64,000 bases of DNA from Branchiostoma lanceolatum (GCF_035083965.1 NC_089729.1:14620964-14684963); one strand, 5' to 3'; positions 46,380 to 60,003 are shown, numbered from the stretch's first letter. Made by a program: numbers and translations. The notes: a model not told the origin generated them from the letters alone.

Positions 46380-47995
46380 CAAGGCAGATGTCACAAAGGA
46401 ACCTCACATCATCTATCCTTTGACCTCTGCACCCCTTGGACACCATGCAATTGTCCACAGTTTTCCTGTACGCAATTCTGCACCAAGTTTATCCTGCAGT
46501 TCTGCTGTTATCCACCAGAGGGCTCTGCTGTTCAGGTAACTGAAGGTATAGGGCTCAGCAGGAATGGTTTATAACTGTTCATACACCTTTGCTGAGTCTA
46601 AATTCAAGATGTATAGAGTTCCTAAGATTCAGTGATGATCAAAAAGCCATTGATGAACCCAAATGAAAGTCCACTGCCATGAAGTTTTGGCAGTTGTGGA
46701 AATACTTCCTTTTGTTTGATCGATTTTTATAGCTGTTTATAGCTTGATATACAAATGTACACAGTATGACTAATTGAAAGGCTTGTTTCAGTATTGAACA
46801 TTGAAAGCCATTCTGGAGACACCACAAAGAAACAAGACTAAGTAATCCATTGAGATTATCGTTACATATTTTAACGCACAGAGAACCAATGGGAAAACTG
46901 TTTATTAATTTAAAGACAAAATGCCCCCATGTAACAGTGTTGAACCTTGTACAGTGAACTTTACCATGCCATATCCATTGCCATTTACAACTACTACAAA
47001 GCATTTGACTTTTCAGCATCACATAATATGTAGCATGTGTCTACATACTAAATGATAATATTACGTATGATATTATATTATACTTAAAGTGTAAATAGAT
47101 AGGTCATGAGGAAGAATTGTTTCTGAAATTGCCTAATATTTGGGCCTCCAACTTAATGTGGAAAATGTATGATTCGATAAGAGATTTAATTGTACTATCC
47201 ATAACTGTATACAGTAACCACTGTTTTATGGCTAAAACATGAGCTCAAGTAATTTAGCCAAGACAGTGGTCATTGGACTGTTGTAGCATATTTTTCATGA
47301 CTGAGCTTGTAGCTACAGTGGTCTTTTTAACACAGTTATTACCAAAACCTTGCCATCATCTCATGAAGATCTAAGATACATATTATATACAAATGATGAA
47401 TATGACACAGCAATAAGGGTTAACAAATCGTACTATGAATGTTTACTGTGAATTAATATTTTTTCGCAGGGATTTAATTTTGAGGTAGGTGTGGAAAGGT
47501 GGTTTTGCGCTGTTTTTAGTTCAGTATAAACCATACTGTAGAAAAACACATTCACTGAGACAGAAAAGTATGAAAATATACTATATTAGTTACCACCGCG
47601 TATACTTCAAGATTCACTGTATTCAACCTAAGGATGTTCATGTACATTAGAACATTCATGTCATTTAGGAGAAAGTCAAGATTATACTTAGAAAATTATT
47701 TTATTCTAGAAGATTATTTCATTCTGCTCATTATAGGAGGTCTCACAAAACCTCTAAGTGCCTCAGATAATTTATTGGGCAACTGCAGTTATTTTGTGTA
47801 GTTTAAAACTTTGATTATAATAGATTTTATTTTACTTGAAAACTTGATTGATTTGTGTATATATGTGGAACAGGCTGATTATGAGATGTATAGTTATAGT
47901 TACTCCTATTTAGTCAATTTTAAAATTAAATTATAGGAAAACCTTTATTGGAATGGTAGGGTATGTTGAGCTTAATAAACATATTACTATTGAAT
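46380..47995 (+). other. GRID2IP: Delphilin 3' UTR and poly(A) signal
   Basis: The noncoding sequence after the TAG at 46377-46379 extends to AATAAA at 47974-47979, the first canonical signal I consider likely. It contains a MITE at 47444-47621. The transcript end is inferred. Confidence 0.5.
47444..47621. mobile_element. Decayed MITE with TACTGTGAAT / ATTCACTGTA ends
   Basis: The inverted termini TACTGTGAAT and ATTCACTGTA enclose a body loosely similar to 26395-26710 (TTCGCAGGGATTTAATTTTGA). It lies in the delphilin 3' region. Confidence 0.55.
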
Positions 47996-48596
47996 ACAAC
48001 GAAGTATTCAGTGTTTTTTTTAAAGACGTTTTAGTGCACGTGACATTTTCCTAGAAAAGCTTTCTTTTGACCGGGGTACATTGGGTCATTTTTAGACCAT
48101 GGTGTAACTTGAATATCTCTTTAGTGCATTGTTGCATAAGTTTTCAACAAACAAATTTTGACCTAGACCACATTGCCCGACGACTGCACATGCGCACTCT
48201 GAACTTGCGTAAATGTTGTTGAAACTTTGTTGGCTATTTGCAGTTATTCAGACAATGTTTAAAGCTTATCATGTTTCTAAATGTTCAGTTGTTCTAGATG
48301 TGTTACGATCATGGTAACTTAAATTGTTTGTATTTGAATATTAGAAACCTATGGTGTTCGATTTAGGACTTATTTTGTATACTATCTTGATCACTCCACG
48401 TAAAAAAAACTTTAAATTATGATAAAGTTAAACGTATCCTTAAAGCTGTATCCTATATATGGGACGTTCTAAAACTACTGGTTAAGATTTGACTTTGGTT
48501 AAGACACGCCACTTTCACTGTTTTACTAGTAATCAAATGTTGCAGTTTTACAACCATACAAAAACAAAGAACGAACAGTTTACTATAAAAAGTAAC

Positions 48597-48602
48597 TTTA
48601 TT
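48597..48602 (-). promoter_or_regulatory. Poly(A) signal of the H2B gene
   Basis: AATAAA on the minus strand, about 250 bp downstream of the H2B stop. No histone 3' stem-loop is seen in between. Confidence 0.6.
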
Positions 48603-48852
48603 CACATAACCACAACCAACATCAGAAACAATGATACATCGTAGCAAGCAAACCTATCTAACAATTGGCTCTCAATCTCATCTTCATTGACACAGAAATT
48701 AATCAACGATTTCAATTACTTCTCAGGTTTTACTTGTTCTTATAGTTTCGTTTCCAGCACGCAAAATATTTCCCACTATATCTTATTTACATTAGTGTAC
48801 AAAGTTGAAAAGTTTCGAATATCAAGTGTTAAAACGGTCCGACGTCTATTCT

Positions 48853-49694
<842 letters not shown>

Positions 49695-49877
49695 GATTCC
49701 GTATTCCGGTCGAAGTCACGAAGGTTACACAATCTGAAATTCAAATTTGAAAAACGAGATTTTACGAACAGTAAATACCTAGTGAACGCTGAGAACGGTT
49801 AAAGACGTTGATAAACTATAATTCTTTCACGTTAGGTTGAAAAAGGGACGAAAAGTACTGCAGCAACAGTTACTTAC

Positions 49878-49950
49878 CAAATTCGTAGACGGCAAAAGTT
49901 CTTCACACAAGCGAGCAAGGCACCCGTGCCAACTGAAGGAAGAGAGAGAG
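49878..49950 (-). other. Probable 5' noncoding exon of the H2B gene
   Basis: A donor TTG|GTAAGT on the minus strand (exon end 49878) lies just downstream of a TATA box. The start near 49950 is inferred from TATA spacing. A (GA)n tract at 49939-49955 lies in the presumed initiator region. Confidence 0.55.
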
Positions 49951-49973
49951 AGAGATGTCGGCTTTCTTGGGTG

Positions 49974-50115
49974 TATTTATAGGCCACAGTGGCCAGGTGT
50001 TAGAAAAAACAGGTGTGCTACACGTGTGTCTTGGTCACACCTGGTTAAAAGATTACGTAAGTGCCTTCTTGGCTTTTGATTGGTTGGCAATAACAGGAAT
50101 CGTGTGCTATTGGAT
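49974..50115 (-). promoter_or_regulatory. H2B promoter: TATA box, E-boxes, CCAAT boxes
   Basis: On the minus strand TATAAATA lies at 49981-49974. Upstream are the palindrome GGCCACAGTGGCC (49982-49994), four E-box-like sites between 49995 and 50042 (CAGGTG twice, CACGTG, CACCTG) and CCAAT in reverse as ATTGG near 50080 and 50110. The H2B octamer ATTTGCAT is not seen close to TATA; the nearest is at about 50611. Confidence 0.65.
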
Positions 50116-50686
50116 AACTCATTAATTGCTTTTTCTAGGGCATACAAGTTGTAATGTATATAAATTGGAGAGGGGGGGTCTTGCCGGTCTAGGACAACTA
50201 AATATACGTCTACAGGTTTTTATGAAGGGACTATACTGAGTCTGTATTACATTGGCTAACTGCTGCCCGAACAAATTCATAGATTGTAAATGATGCATTG
50301 AGTAGTTCAGGTAAGTGAGATCAATTTCGTATTTGAGACCGACATAATTTGATTTGTTGATCAAGCATTCGACATAATCAGAAAGCTAGGAGGTATTTTC
50401 TTAACGTCAAGAGCCCATAGTCATAATCCTTTTCTTTGATTGTAAGAATGTCAACTCTTTTTTATTTATGGTATTTCTTAATCCCTTGTTTGTGATCTTC
50501 CCCTTTGGATAAATGGTTTATCCCTAAATTGTTTCCACTGTTGTGGCTGGTATCTAGGGGCAACTCCCGCCATTTGGAACGATGACGACATCATTAATGC
50601 TCTTGAGATTTGCATATGATAATTACATGTTTAACCATCAGCTGACATGAAGCGACAAAGCAACGTAATTACAGGGTCCACTTGTA

Positions 50687-51157
50687 TCACCCCGACCAAT
50701 CGAATCACGTGAATCGCACTGAACCTCAGATTCGTATCAGCCATTTCCCGACAAATCGGTTTCTAACTTGCGTTAACGACTACATCTGACCAAACAAACT
50801 CGCCAGTGAGATGGTGGAAGGTGTCAGCTTCCAAAAGACGATTTCAGATTGACAATTTTGGCACTTTGGAAGTAATTGAATCCGCCCGCGATCAAACTTC
50901 TAGTTTCTACTACTTTTCTCTAACCGTTAAATCGCGGGCCCGGGCGGATTCAATTACTTCCAAAGTGCCATAATTGTCAATCTGAAAACGTCTTTTGGAA
51001 GCTGACACCTTCCACCATCTCACTGGCGAGTTTGTTTGGTCAGATGTAGTCGTTAACGCAAGTTAGAAACCGATTTATCGGGAAATGGCTGTTACGAATC
51101 TGAGTTTCAATTCGATTCACGTGATTCGATTGGTCGGGCCGGGTGTTGTATTTGACT
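50687..51157. mobile_element. Foldback element with ~210-bp inverted arms
   Basis: The left arm (about 50687-50892) and right arm (about 50931-51157) are near-identical inverted copies, sharing CACTTTGGAAGTAATTGAA, CTGACCAAACAAACTCGCC and CGACCAATCGAATCACGTGA. Only about 38 bp lie between them. The 8-mer CACTTGTA occurs at 50679-50686 and 51158-51165 just outside, a probable target duplication. No coding frame. Confidence 0.92.
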
Positions 51158-51859
51158 CACTTGTACACGCACACAGGTTGCCATGGCCCGTGTGTTGAAA
51201 ATCGCATATTTTTCACGCCTGTAGGGGCATGTGAAATTCGGCGGAATTTTTCTCATGGGGGCACAGGCACTTATTTAACGAGCACCTTGGGAAACGCCGC
51301 AACGAATGGCTTAATTGAATTTTTGAAGCTGGGCACCGTTATTGGCGGGTGGCGTGTGATTGGATGAGAGTTTTTTTGAATGGCAGTGCGCTATGATGAG
51401 GGTTGCTTGGAAATTGAATGTGCTGGTGCGGTGCTACGTCATCATATGTCACCTTATGTCATGATAATCATACTTGTATACCATTAGGTCCCTTATGTAT
51501 AATTAAGAAATAAAAATGAAAATTTGGGCCAGGATTATTTCTTTCCCGATGCAGAAAAAAAAATTAGAAACTCTTGATCTGAAAAAAGTTACCTACGAAG
51601 CGATTTTGTGACAATTACAAACCACTGTTAAAGTGTTGCGTCAATTTTTTACAGTTTAACTAGCTTAACATACTGCATACACAATTTCAATAGTTATCAA
51701 ACTTCCGTCTATATAAGTATTTTCATACCTCATACAATGTCATACAATTCAATGTCGCAAATAGGATATATTTCTTTACAAATTCTCATTAGAACGCGAA
51801 TGCAACACGTATTATAAAGGAGTTGATAAAAATAATACACGTCTATTGAAAGCACACTA

Positions 51860-52145
51860 CAGTCAAACCTAGTCAGGCAACCACCTAGTACAGACAACCA
51901 CGTCCAATCACAAGCCATATTAAAACAGCCCCGTCCATTTTTACATAGTAAATAAACCGCACCCCGTGGCTTATGTTCATTTTCCTGTACTTTGATTTTT
52001 CTCGTGTTTGTATTATTGTTTTTCTTGTAAAATGCAATAAAAAAATATCAAAAAATGAAGCCCTGTCCTCGGCAACCACCCGTCTTGAGCAACCATTTCT
52101 TCTAGGTCCCTTGAGCGGTTGCTGAATTCATGCAGCTTTGACTGT
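51860..52145. mobile_element. Mariner-like MITE with TA target sites
   Basis: The ends CAGTCAAACC and CTTTGACTG are each bordered by TA (CTACAGTCAAA at 51857-51867; TTTGACTGTAG at 52137-52147). Internal motifs GGCAACCACC recur near each end. It has no transposase. Confidence 0.85.
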
Positions 52146-52861
52146 AGTAGCATACATGTCTTGTGGTTCTAACACATATAAACATGGGAAGCCGCTATAT
52201 GCTACGGCAATACAATCATGATTCAACTTCCAGTAGAACGGTAACATTGTGAATTTGTAATTAATAATCCTTTTCCTTTTTTACACCCTGGAGTCTGTTA
52301 TTATCATCTTTTCCACTTGCGCGTGGGCCTTGAGACGGAAATACGCCAAAATTGAATATCATAAAGATTTTCACACCCACGCCCTCCCTTCAGCGCTTTA
52401 TTCACCTGCCCAATTTACTAAGAAGCTAATAACGCCCATTCATCATATTCAGCTTTCTTATATATTGAACATCTACCAACGCGGTGCATGAATTTTTAAT
52501 GATAACCGTTTTTGGAATAAAGGGTTGTGACGTGATGGTGCGAATGGGATACGTTCGGCCTGGGTAGTTGAATATTAATGCCGTTATAATATCGATCGGG
52601 TACGGCAGGAAGGGCGAATGAGAGCTCGTCCACTGCGCATTACCATGAATTACATGTGCCGTGCGCCGATTATTGATGTAGCTCGGGGGAAATGACAAAA
52701 CTAATGAATCTTTCATGTGGCGCAGCGCAGTGCAAAGCGGCTTCTATCGCCTCAGCCGCGGCGAGAGAGATGGCCCGGGTTGGTGGACAGGGTACATCCC
52801 GTCTGAGAACGCCTGCTTACTCTGCTGCAGTAGTCTCTGTGCCTTACTAGGGCGATGGGCT
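52146..52861 (+). other. Upstream region of FBXL16
   Basis: No repeat was recognised. The reading frame of FBXL16 is open back to an ATG at 52715, but those 49 codons have a weak start context (T at -3) and no family likeness. I therefore treat 52715-52861 as probable 5' leader. Confidence 0.4.
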
Positions 52862-53922
52862 ATGGAGAAGACGACAGACAACAACCAACCGTCTCCAGTC
52901 AACGGCGTCGCTAATGGTGTGCCTCCGAAGGACATGAGAGACTCGAACGCGAACACGACGTCTACGTCGCGGCTACCACGTTCGAAAAGGATGCCTCTAC
53001 TCAAGGATGGCTTACGGACAGCTAAGGAAGGAGGTACCACCGCCTCCTCTCCCGAGCAACGAGCCTTATTTGACGAGAAGATTTTGTGTCGGTTGTTCAC
53101 GTATTTCTGGCCGTGCGAGAGATGCGTGCTCGCACAGGTGTGTTCCAAATGGAAGCAGGTTTTGTACCAACCCAAATTTTGGCGAGAAGTAACGCCCATC
53201 TTACACTGCCGTGAGCTGTACACCGAGGGAACGGACGGAGAGAAAAGGTTTGTGGACTTAGCCAGTTTCCAGCAACGCGGGTTCGAATCCGCTTGCTTGG
53301 TAGGTGTAGCCGATTTGGACATTTGCGAATTTATCGACAACTACCCTCCCTCAAAGAAGACCATTAAATACATCTCGCTCAAGAGATCCACAGTGACGGA
53401 TGCGGGGTTAGAGGTCATGCTGGAGCAGATGACGTCATTGACGGGCCTTGAACTCTCGGGGTGTAACGACTTTTCAGAGGCGGGACTCTGGTCCAGTTTG
53501 AACGCTAGGATTGTCAAACTTTGCATCAGCGACTGCATCAACGTTGCAGACGACAGTTTGGCCGCCATTGCTCAGTTGCTTCCCAACTTGCGGGAGTTAA
53601 ACCTGCAGGCGTATCACGTGACCGACACGGCCCTCTCCTACTTCACCACCAAGCAGAGCCACTCCATGCACACACTGCGCCTGCGCTCCTGCTGGGAGAC
53701 GACCAATCACGGCATTGTGAACATCGTGCACTCGCTGCCGAACTTGACCCACCTCAGCCTATCAGGGTGCTCCAAGATCACGGACGACGCCGTCGAGCTC
53801 ATTGCCGAGAACTTGAAGAAGTTGCGCTCCTTGGACCTGTCTTGGTGCCCCCGCATGACAGACGCCTCCCTTGAGTACATCGCCTGCGACTTACACCGTC
53901 TTGAGGAACTGGTTCTAGACAG
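52862..53922 (+). CDS. FBXL16: F-box and leucine-rich repeat protein 16, first coding exon (partial gene)
   Basis: 353 codons plus two bases, ending at GACAG|GTAAGT. F-box/LRR proteins recruit substrates to SKP1-CUL1 ligases; FBXL16 is described as an atypical member. The start at 52862 has a G at -3 and G at +4. Residues 1-60 are low-complexity and polar. An F-box-like segment spans about 70-112 ([26 protein letters not shown]). Then come [27 protein letters not shown] and a series of leucine-rich repeats ([72 protein letters not shown]). The exon stops at LEELVLDR. The family has roughly 100 more residues of repeats; I did not find them in the remaining 10 kb, so the gene runs out of the window or the last exon was missed. 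The match to vertebrate FBXL16 is close. Confidence 0.93.
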
Positions 53923-54597
53923 GTAAGTGTGTAGCTTAGCACATGATTCTATGACGTCATGATTACTAATCAGCCTTGGACGCTGACTAGAGGAAATTGA
54001 CGGTTATAATAAGGGTTTATTCTAATTTTTCATCATGATCATTCATTGAACAGTGGTGCAATGAAATGTATTAACAAATAAACAAACAAACAAACAAACA
54101 AGCAAGGAAATGACAAAAAATTAGAATGAATGAACCATAGGTGAACATTGGAAGACCAAGTTCGATATGTCCATAATATTGGCATCCCCTTCCTTGTAAA
54201 TAAAAAAAAAAAAACAATATAAAAACTTCTTCGGGCTAAGAGGGTAGCTATAATAAAGTATAGATATAAAGACGTTATATTAACGGTGAATTAAATTAGA
54301 ACTGCATGACAAAACAAGTGCTTTATGTGCCAATCTTGTTTATTGTACTATTTAACCTTTCATTGCATCTTATTCTTTGGTCATGTTGAAAAAAAACAAA
54401 AACATACTGTATGTTCCCAGGTATATTGCTACTATCTAAAAGTATATATTGCTTATCATCTGGCGTCTTGTAGACATGTATGCCACAGATGTCTTGTCAA
54501 CAGGGCGTATTCAAATGAAATGTTCACGTGACCTATGTCTCAGTCACGTGGTCTCAAGTGAGGGTCGACGACTAGTGGCAGGTTGTTGACTTATAGG

Positions 54598-54975
54598 CTC
54601 GATTTATCCACTGTTTTCGGAGTCGACTCGGGGCTGTGGTAGGGGAGCTTTGGGCTGATCAAGTGGAGTTTTACTACCAGAAAACAGTACTTGACTGGCG
54701 TAGGGTTCTCCTTGCACAGTCCTGAGTCGATTCCAACAAGTCGACTCTAAAATGCTTGTGTAGCTGGTCAAAATGTTGTGCCCGTAGGAAAGGCACTATA
54801 CACCTACATCCACACTCGACTCAGGTAAAAATGAGTACCTAGCTTCGGTTAGGGACGTCCTCTCAGCCCCCTGTTTGAGGAGTGTCACACCTCGAGTACG
54901 TTAAAAATTCCACCACACTTATCGAAAAGAGTAGGGGTCCATCCAGGTGTGAGTGGATCAAACCTTTTTCCTACT
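54598..54975 (-). repeat. Dispersed repeat related to 9615-9745 and 3110-3180
   Basis: In reverse complement it carries ACGTCCCTAACC, GCTAGGTACTCATTTT and GTGCCTTTCC as in 9615-9745. It also carries CCCCTACTCTTTTCGA as in 2935-3180, so those two shorter repeats are parts of one longer family. Confidence 0.65.
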
Positions 54976-55965
54976 GTACACAACTGGTGTGCTACGACTA
55001 AAGATGGTTATGCGAAACAAAACAAAACAAAGATGTCCGGATGCTTGTATCTTCATTACTGTATAATCTTATTCATTCTCATCTTTTCCATGTCCTATCT
55101 AAGTTGATGTATCGAATAGAAACGATGTCTTACTCCAAACTGCTTTGACAGTTCTGAATAATGATTAATGATCTAGGACTCCATACAAGACCTTGTACAA
55201 CATTCAAATCCATGATCCGTTAGTCCCTTAGGCGTAATTAGTTTTCAATCAGTTTTGTGATTTGATCCATCAGTCATGTGAAAAATGTGGAGTAATAACC
55301 AGAGGTGTGTCGTTTGTCGATCTAATCTGTTATGATGTCATGATGATGAATGGGTGGGATTAGATTAATTCCAAAGAATGGCTTTGCATTATCGTCTCTA
55401 AAACTTGGTGTAGGATTTCCGTTTTAGACGACTCCCTCCTGACAAGTGTCATAACTGTCATTTATCATAATCAATTTATGCGGAAAGCAAGAATCATTAG
55501 TAATCTCTATTTCAGTCGCTGGCAATATTTGCATATGAATTATACCGCATTGATATTTCTCGGCCAGAGATGACTGTTTGAATTCTTTTTTTTTTCTGTC
55601 ATCAATATAGTCAACTGTACTAATTGTATTTCATATGTTGTCTACGTTTTTGCCTTATTGAATTTTGCTGTACGAATAAGGCATGGAATATTGAGTGCAT
55701 TTGATATATTCTAAGTATTTTGACTTGACTATGAAGTAACTGATTTTTCATTTTATTATAATAATTCTTAAAAAAAACTGCTGCTGGCTATTCTAAATAC
55801 TTCATCCCCCTTAAATCATTGAAGGGAATCTCATCATCGTGCCATATATTGTGCAATGTTTTCTAAGTAAATTACTTCAACTCGCACTGCTTCACCTAAC
55901 AAGGTGGAATTGCTGGATTGGTATAATATACCTCTTACAATTCTTGGGATGGTGGAGTTAGTCCT

Positions 55966-56094
55966 TGACCAATCCGGGACATTGACCAATCAGAATCAGG
56001 ACCATTCAGAGACCTATCAGAATCAGAGACCAATCAGAATCAGAGACTAATCAAAATCATGAAACAAATCATTACTCATTTCTGATTGGTCTCT
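55966..56094. repeat. 17-bp tandem repeat with CCAAT motifs
   Basis: About five imperfect units of GACCAATCAGAATCAGA, with one inverted unit (CTGATTGGTCTC) at 56082-56093. Confidence 0.75.
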
Positions 56095-58252
56095 TTCTAA
56101 TATTTCAAAACGGGCGTTGCACTCCTCACCACGATGTTTCTAATTATTTCTAACGTTTTTGGTCCGTTTTTGTCTGTTATATTGCAATAGCAAGTGTTCG
56201 TCCATTAGATAACAATCTTCACAAACCCCAAAAGTACAGGTGGCAAATCACAAACATAACGCGCCACGATTCTTTGACAAACCCGATCACAAGCTTGAAT
56301 TCTTTTGCAGCAAATTCTGAGAGGGGGTTGATGACCTCGTTGTCTCATCTTGTCAACGCTGCTGGAATCCGCATCTAAAGATAGAATCTATTTCCTGAAG
56401 CCCCCCTTGGCATAGGTCACGGGTTATTTTCAGCTTATTCTCCAAGCGATGCGCTAATATAATCTCCTTTTGGCTGGTAAGTTCCTGGTATAAGTGCCGG
56501 ATGCAGTCATTGATTGATTATACTACGGTACGTTGTAATAAATCCGGATATACCGTGCTGCCAAACCAGTTCCCGGGGGTACATAGTTCTGTAAGCTAAA
56601 TTTATAGTGATACTTTCTCTACTCACATTATTATTACATGCACAGTAGAAGAAGGTTCTTTTTGAGCTGCAAGCCGAGCGAGGTAATACTAGTAATAAAT
56701 CTACATGTCATTGCATGGTAGGGCTTTATTACGTTGTTATTGCATTGCGCGGTATCTTTGGAGGGATCAGTAGTGAGGAATGACTTAGTTCACGGAATGT
56801 TAAATAGTTTTTTTTCATGTCTACTTTGGTGGAATAGGCCAGAAGTTGCCAAGGGGAAGAGAGAACATAACTGGTTAAAGATGAAACACTTGTATATTTT
56901 GGACGAGTACAGTCAGTGGAAATGTCATATACAGTTCCACTTTTATTTATGCCGTCTATAAGTGTATATACACTTTGTGCGCACAACAATGCATTGAATA
57001 ATGATAGTTAAGAAAAAATGGCTATCCTTACGTATGCAGTAATTGATACGAGTATCAATCAGAGCATAGAAAAATAGTCATTTTCAAATATTTTCAAAGC
57101 CGAGTAAAAATAGGCAAATAAGTGGAACCCTTATATCTCAGGAATATCACAGCATCTTTGTAATACATTGAAATTTGCAGATTTGAAAAAAAAAAATTGA
57201 TATGTACTTTGAAAAATTTACGTGTAAAGGTCCTTATTTCTTTTAAATGCGTTCCATTGACGTCTATGAAAATTGATTTTAATATGATGACGTAGTCGGT
57301 ACATTCAAAGACATTTACGGACCCTTCTTTTGCAATAAGCGATGGTTGTTCATAGGCCTAAGGAATAAGAATGGTCTTTCATGAATGAAATGCGTAAAAT
57401 ATATCTTTTGCCCTACTCGAGGGTCCAGGTTTCCTATATTCCGCTCATGAAATTGAAAACTTCAAGAGATCGGTATCGGCCTTCGCACGGTCGATATCAC
57501 GGGTCAACGACCCCCGAGTGACCAATCAAAATGGCCGTCTCATATTGAAGGTATATTGAAAAGAAAAATGGCCCCTGTGGTGAGATACACACATAATGCA
57601 TATGGCATCACTACCTGCTGTCCATCACACCATAACAGTGCATATCATATAACGTATCATATAATGAATGTATAATCCAAAAAGATAATGATAACTCAAT
57701 GCTGTGCTCATTCTGCTCTGCTTTCTAAACTATGATTTTGATTATAAAAGAATCATAATTGAAAATGTTATAGCCGACGACTGCCAGGAACGTAACCAAC
57801 CTTGAGGTAAATTTGTAGCATAATTTTATTTTGCGAATACGAAGCGAACGTTGTCTTGCATACAGATATTGGCTCTCAGTTTCGTAGACTAATACATACA
57901 GCACATACAGCGTCGAGTCTAGTCCCTTTTTATTACAATTTTCCACGTGCCTTCACAGGTTAATTTCAATTTGTCAGCGGTTTTCATGGATTCGTTACGC
58001 ACTATCGTACCGCACCAATAGATATGTGAATAATTCATGATATCTTTTTGAAAATCTTACTTTTGCCAGTAACTATATATGCTCGTCTTATGAATGTTGT
58101 GCATTGTGGTAAATTGTCTGTTGAAGATCATGCTAAACCCCTTTGTTTAATGTTTTTGATATTAACTAATTAATTAATTCGTTCACTCGCATAATCACTC
58201 ACTGAAAAAATTCTCCGATTGATTCTGAAAGTAAAAAAAAAATACAAAGAAG

Positions 58253-58260
58253 AAAAAAAA
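58253..58260 (-). terminator. RNA polymerase III terminator of tRNA-Met
   Basis: Eight A on the plus strand, that is T8 on the transcript strand, one base after the tRNA 3' end. Confidence 0.85.
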
Positions 58261-58261
58261 C

Positions 58262-58334
58262 TGCCCCGTGTGAGGATCGAACTCACGACCTTCAGATTAT
58301 GAGACTGACGCGCTGCCTACTGCGCCAACGAGGC
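58262..58334 (-). tRNA. tRNA-Met (CAT), elongator
   Basis: This 73-nt cloverleaf has an acceptor stem of GCCTCGT / ACGGGGC. The A box is TGGCGCAGTAGGC, the anticodon CAT lies at 58301-58299 and the B box is GGTCGTGAGTTCGATCCTC. It is almost identical to the animal elongator tRNA-Met I remember. No intron. It sits alone in the presumed FBXL16 intron, in antisense orientation. Confidence 0.97.
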
Positions 58335-58499
58335 TGTTGAGAAGGGAGCAGCGCAAACAAGTTGTGTCTGTGACTACATGTCTAGGAATAGCCCTCTGCC
58401 CTTCAAGTGTCACAGATAAGAAATTTATTTTCTCTATCATTCTAATAAACTTTGAATATTTTCTGAAAACATCAATGAAACCGCGTAATTAGTTGTCTC

Positions 58500-58631
58500 T
58501 TGGTGGGACAAATAATAATCAACGGGTTGTGACGTCACAGGAAGGACTCCCAATTAGCACCAGACCATTAGCTTGTATGGCCAGGGGTTCTTTTTGTGAC
58601 GTCACGAATCGTTGCTTATTTGTCCCAACAA
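58500..58631. mobile_element. Small MITE with ~40-bp inverted ends, each with a CRE
   Basis: TTGGTGGGACAAATAA and then TTGTGACGTCAC on the left mirror GTGACGTCACGAA and then TTATTTGTCCCAACAA on the right. Both arms contain the CREB/ATF palindrome TGACGTCA (58530-58537 and 58597-58604). Confidence 0.8.
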
Positions 58632-58828
58632 ATTAAATAGCGCACAGTAGACGATTGATATAAAGAATATATAGATGTTTAAAAAAGACTGATTTTTTTA
58701 AAGAGAATGATGAAGGAAATTTCGCTCAACTTGTACTTCCAGGTCTCCTTGTATCGTTTTTCTCCAGGTCTTCTTTGATTTGTCCCTGCGTCTCTAGTCA
58801 TTTGGTGTCTAATGTAATGTAGCTCTCT

Positions 58829-59015
58829 ATGGGACCGATCCTGACTATCATCACAATTAGCGTTTCAACCAATGAGAGAATGGCAATTGGTGGGTCGAAT
58901 ATTTGCAAATAGCCGTTAAACATTGAGAGAGTGACTGCACGTCTGTCAAATATCTGCATTTTGTGTTTTCATTTTGCAGTTCTGCGTATTGACAGGGCTA
59001 TGGGATTGGTCTACT
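58829..59015. repeat. Dispersed repeat, copy B (partner at 7010-7165)
   Basis: It shares ordered blocks with the copy in ZDHHC4 intron 3 (GATCCTGACT, ATCACAATTAG, CAACCAATG, GTGACTGCA, GTCAAATAT). Confidence 0.6.
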
Positions 59016-60003
59016 GCGTTGTTTGACATCCGGCAGACATGACCAATCCCAAGCCAGCATATGATAACCCAATCATTCACTTTCACATCACACCTTCCGA
59101 GATTAATCTAATTAGGTCAAAATTCTTCCGCCCGACTTCAGAGCACGATATTGACGCGCAGCCATCTAATAACTCTCATTACAGGGTTAATTACTCGAGA
59201 TGCAAGGGGCGCATCACCTCTTTGATGTCGGCTTAGTGTGACACGTATGTCGGGTGAGCTTCCGCAGAACGAAATTTCAAAGTTCGTTATTATTCAAAAC
59301 AGGTTTGGTGTCCTAGTTACTCAATCACCCATGTGCGTCACAAGTGGCAAAATCTGGCGAAACCACCGGACACACATTAAAGACGTTGCCATCCGTTTTA
59401 CCGGAAATGGAGAGGCGCAATCACGCAGAGCTTTTAGATGCCGTCCTGGTTTTAATGAAGCGTTTTGATAAAGAAATTAACAGTCACACACACACACGAA
59501 TTTCTCTTCCCATGCATTCTATCTGATGATCATTCTCCCTATTCGTGCGGATTTTAACGGGTTTGTAACCGTCGACAGCGCATTTTACAGGATCTTTTAT
59601 AAGCTGACATTTGAAAATATACCAACGATATCCCTGAACAAATACAAACATTGGAGTGTTATATGTAACGCATATCCGTATGTGCAGACGGAAATAGCTG
59701 GAGAATCGCGATAGAAGCTGGAATACAAAACAAAATGGATAAATCCTTGACATTCTACCTAAAAGTGCACAGGGCCACAGCTTGAGAATTGTAATATCAT
59801 ATTCAATAGCTAAAATACAGAAATAAATGTTAAATCCTAAAGATTACACATAAAAGTATTGTACGACAATGTTTGGTGACCTAGATGGCAAACGATGGTG
59901 GATGATCACCGAGGCATCCGCCTCTTTCGACGCGCTAACAACCACCGGCATTTCAGCACCATAAACAGTTACAGCCCAACATAAATCTCAGTAGCGCCAT
60001 TAG
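59016..60003. other. Gene-free stretch
   Basis: Several short open frames occur here; none shows family features. No repeat was recognised. Confidence 0.35.

Larger units (their letters stand above)
53923..58252. other. Noncoding stretch after the FBXL16 exon (presumed intron)
   Basis: No exon continuing FBXL16 was recognised. It contains (AAAC)n at 54084-54108, a dispersed repeat (54598-54975) and a CCAAT-rich tandem repeat (55966-56094). The rest is AT-rich with short meaningless frames. Confidence 0.45.

Noticed and set aside
52715-52861. N-terminal extension of FBXL16
   Set aside because: Weak start context and no family similarity; the ATG at 52862 is preferred, although the extension cannot be excluded.
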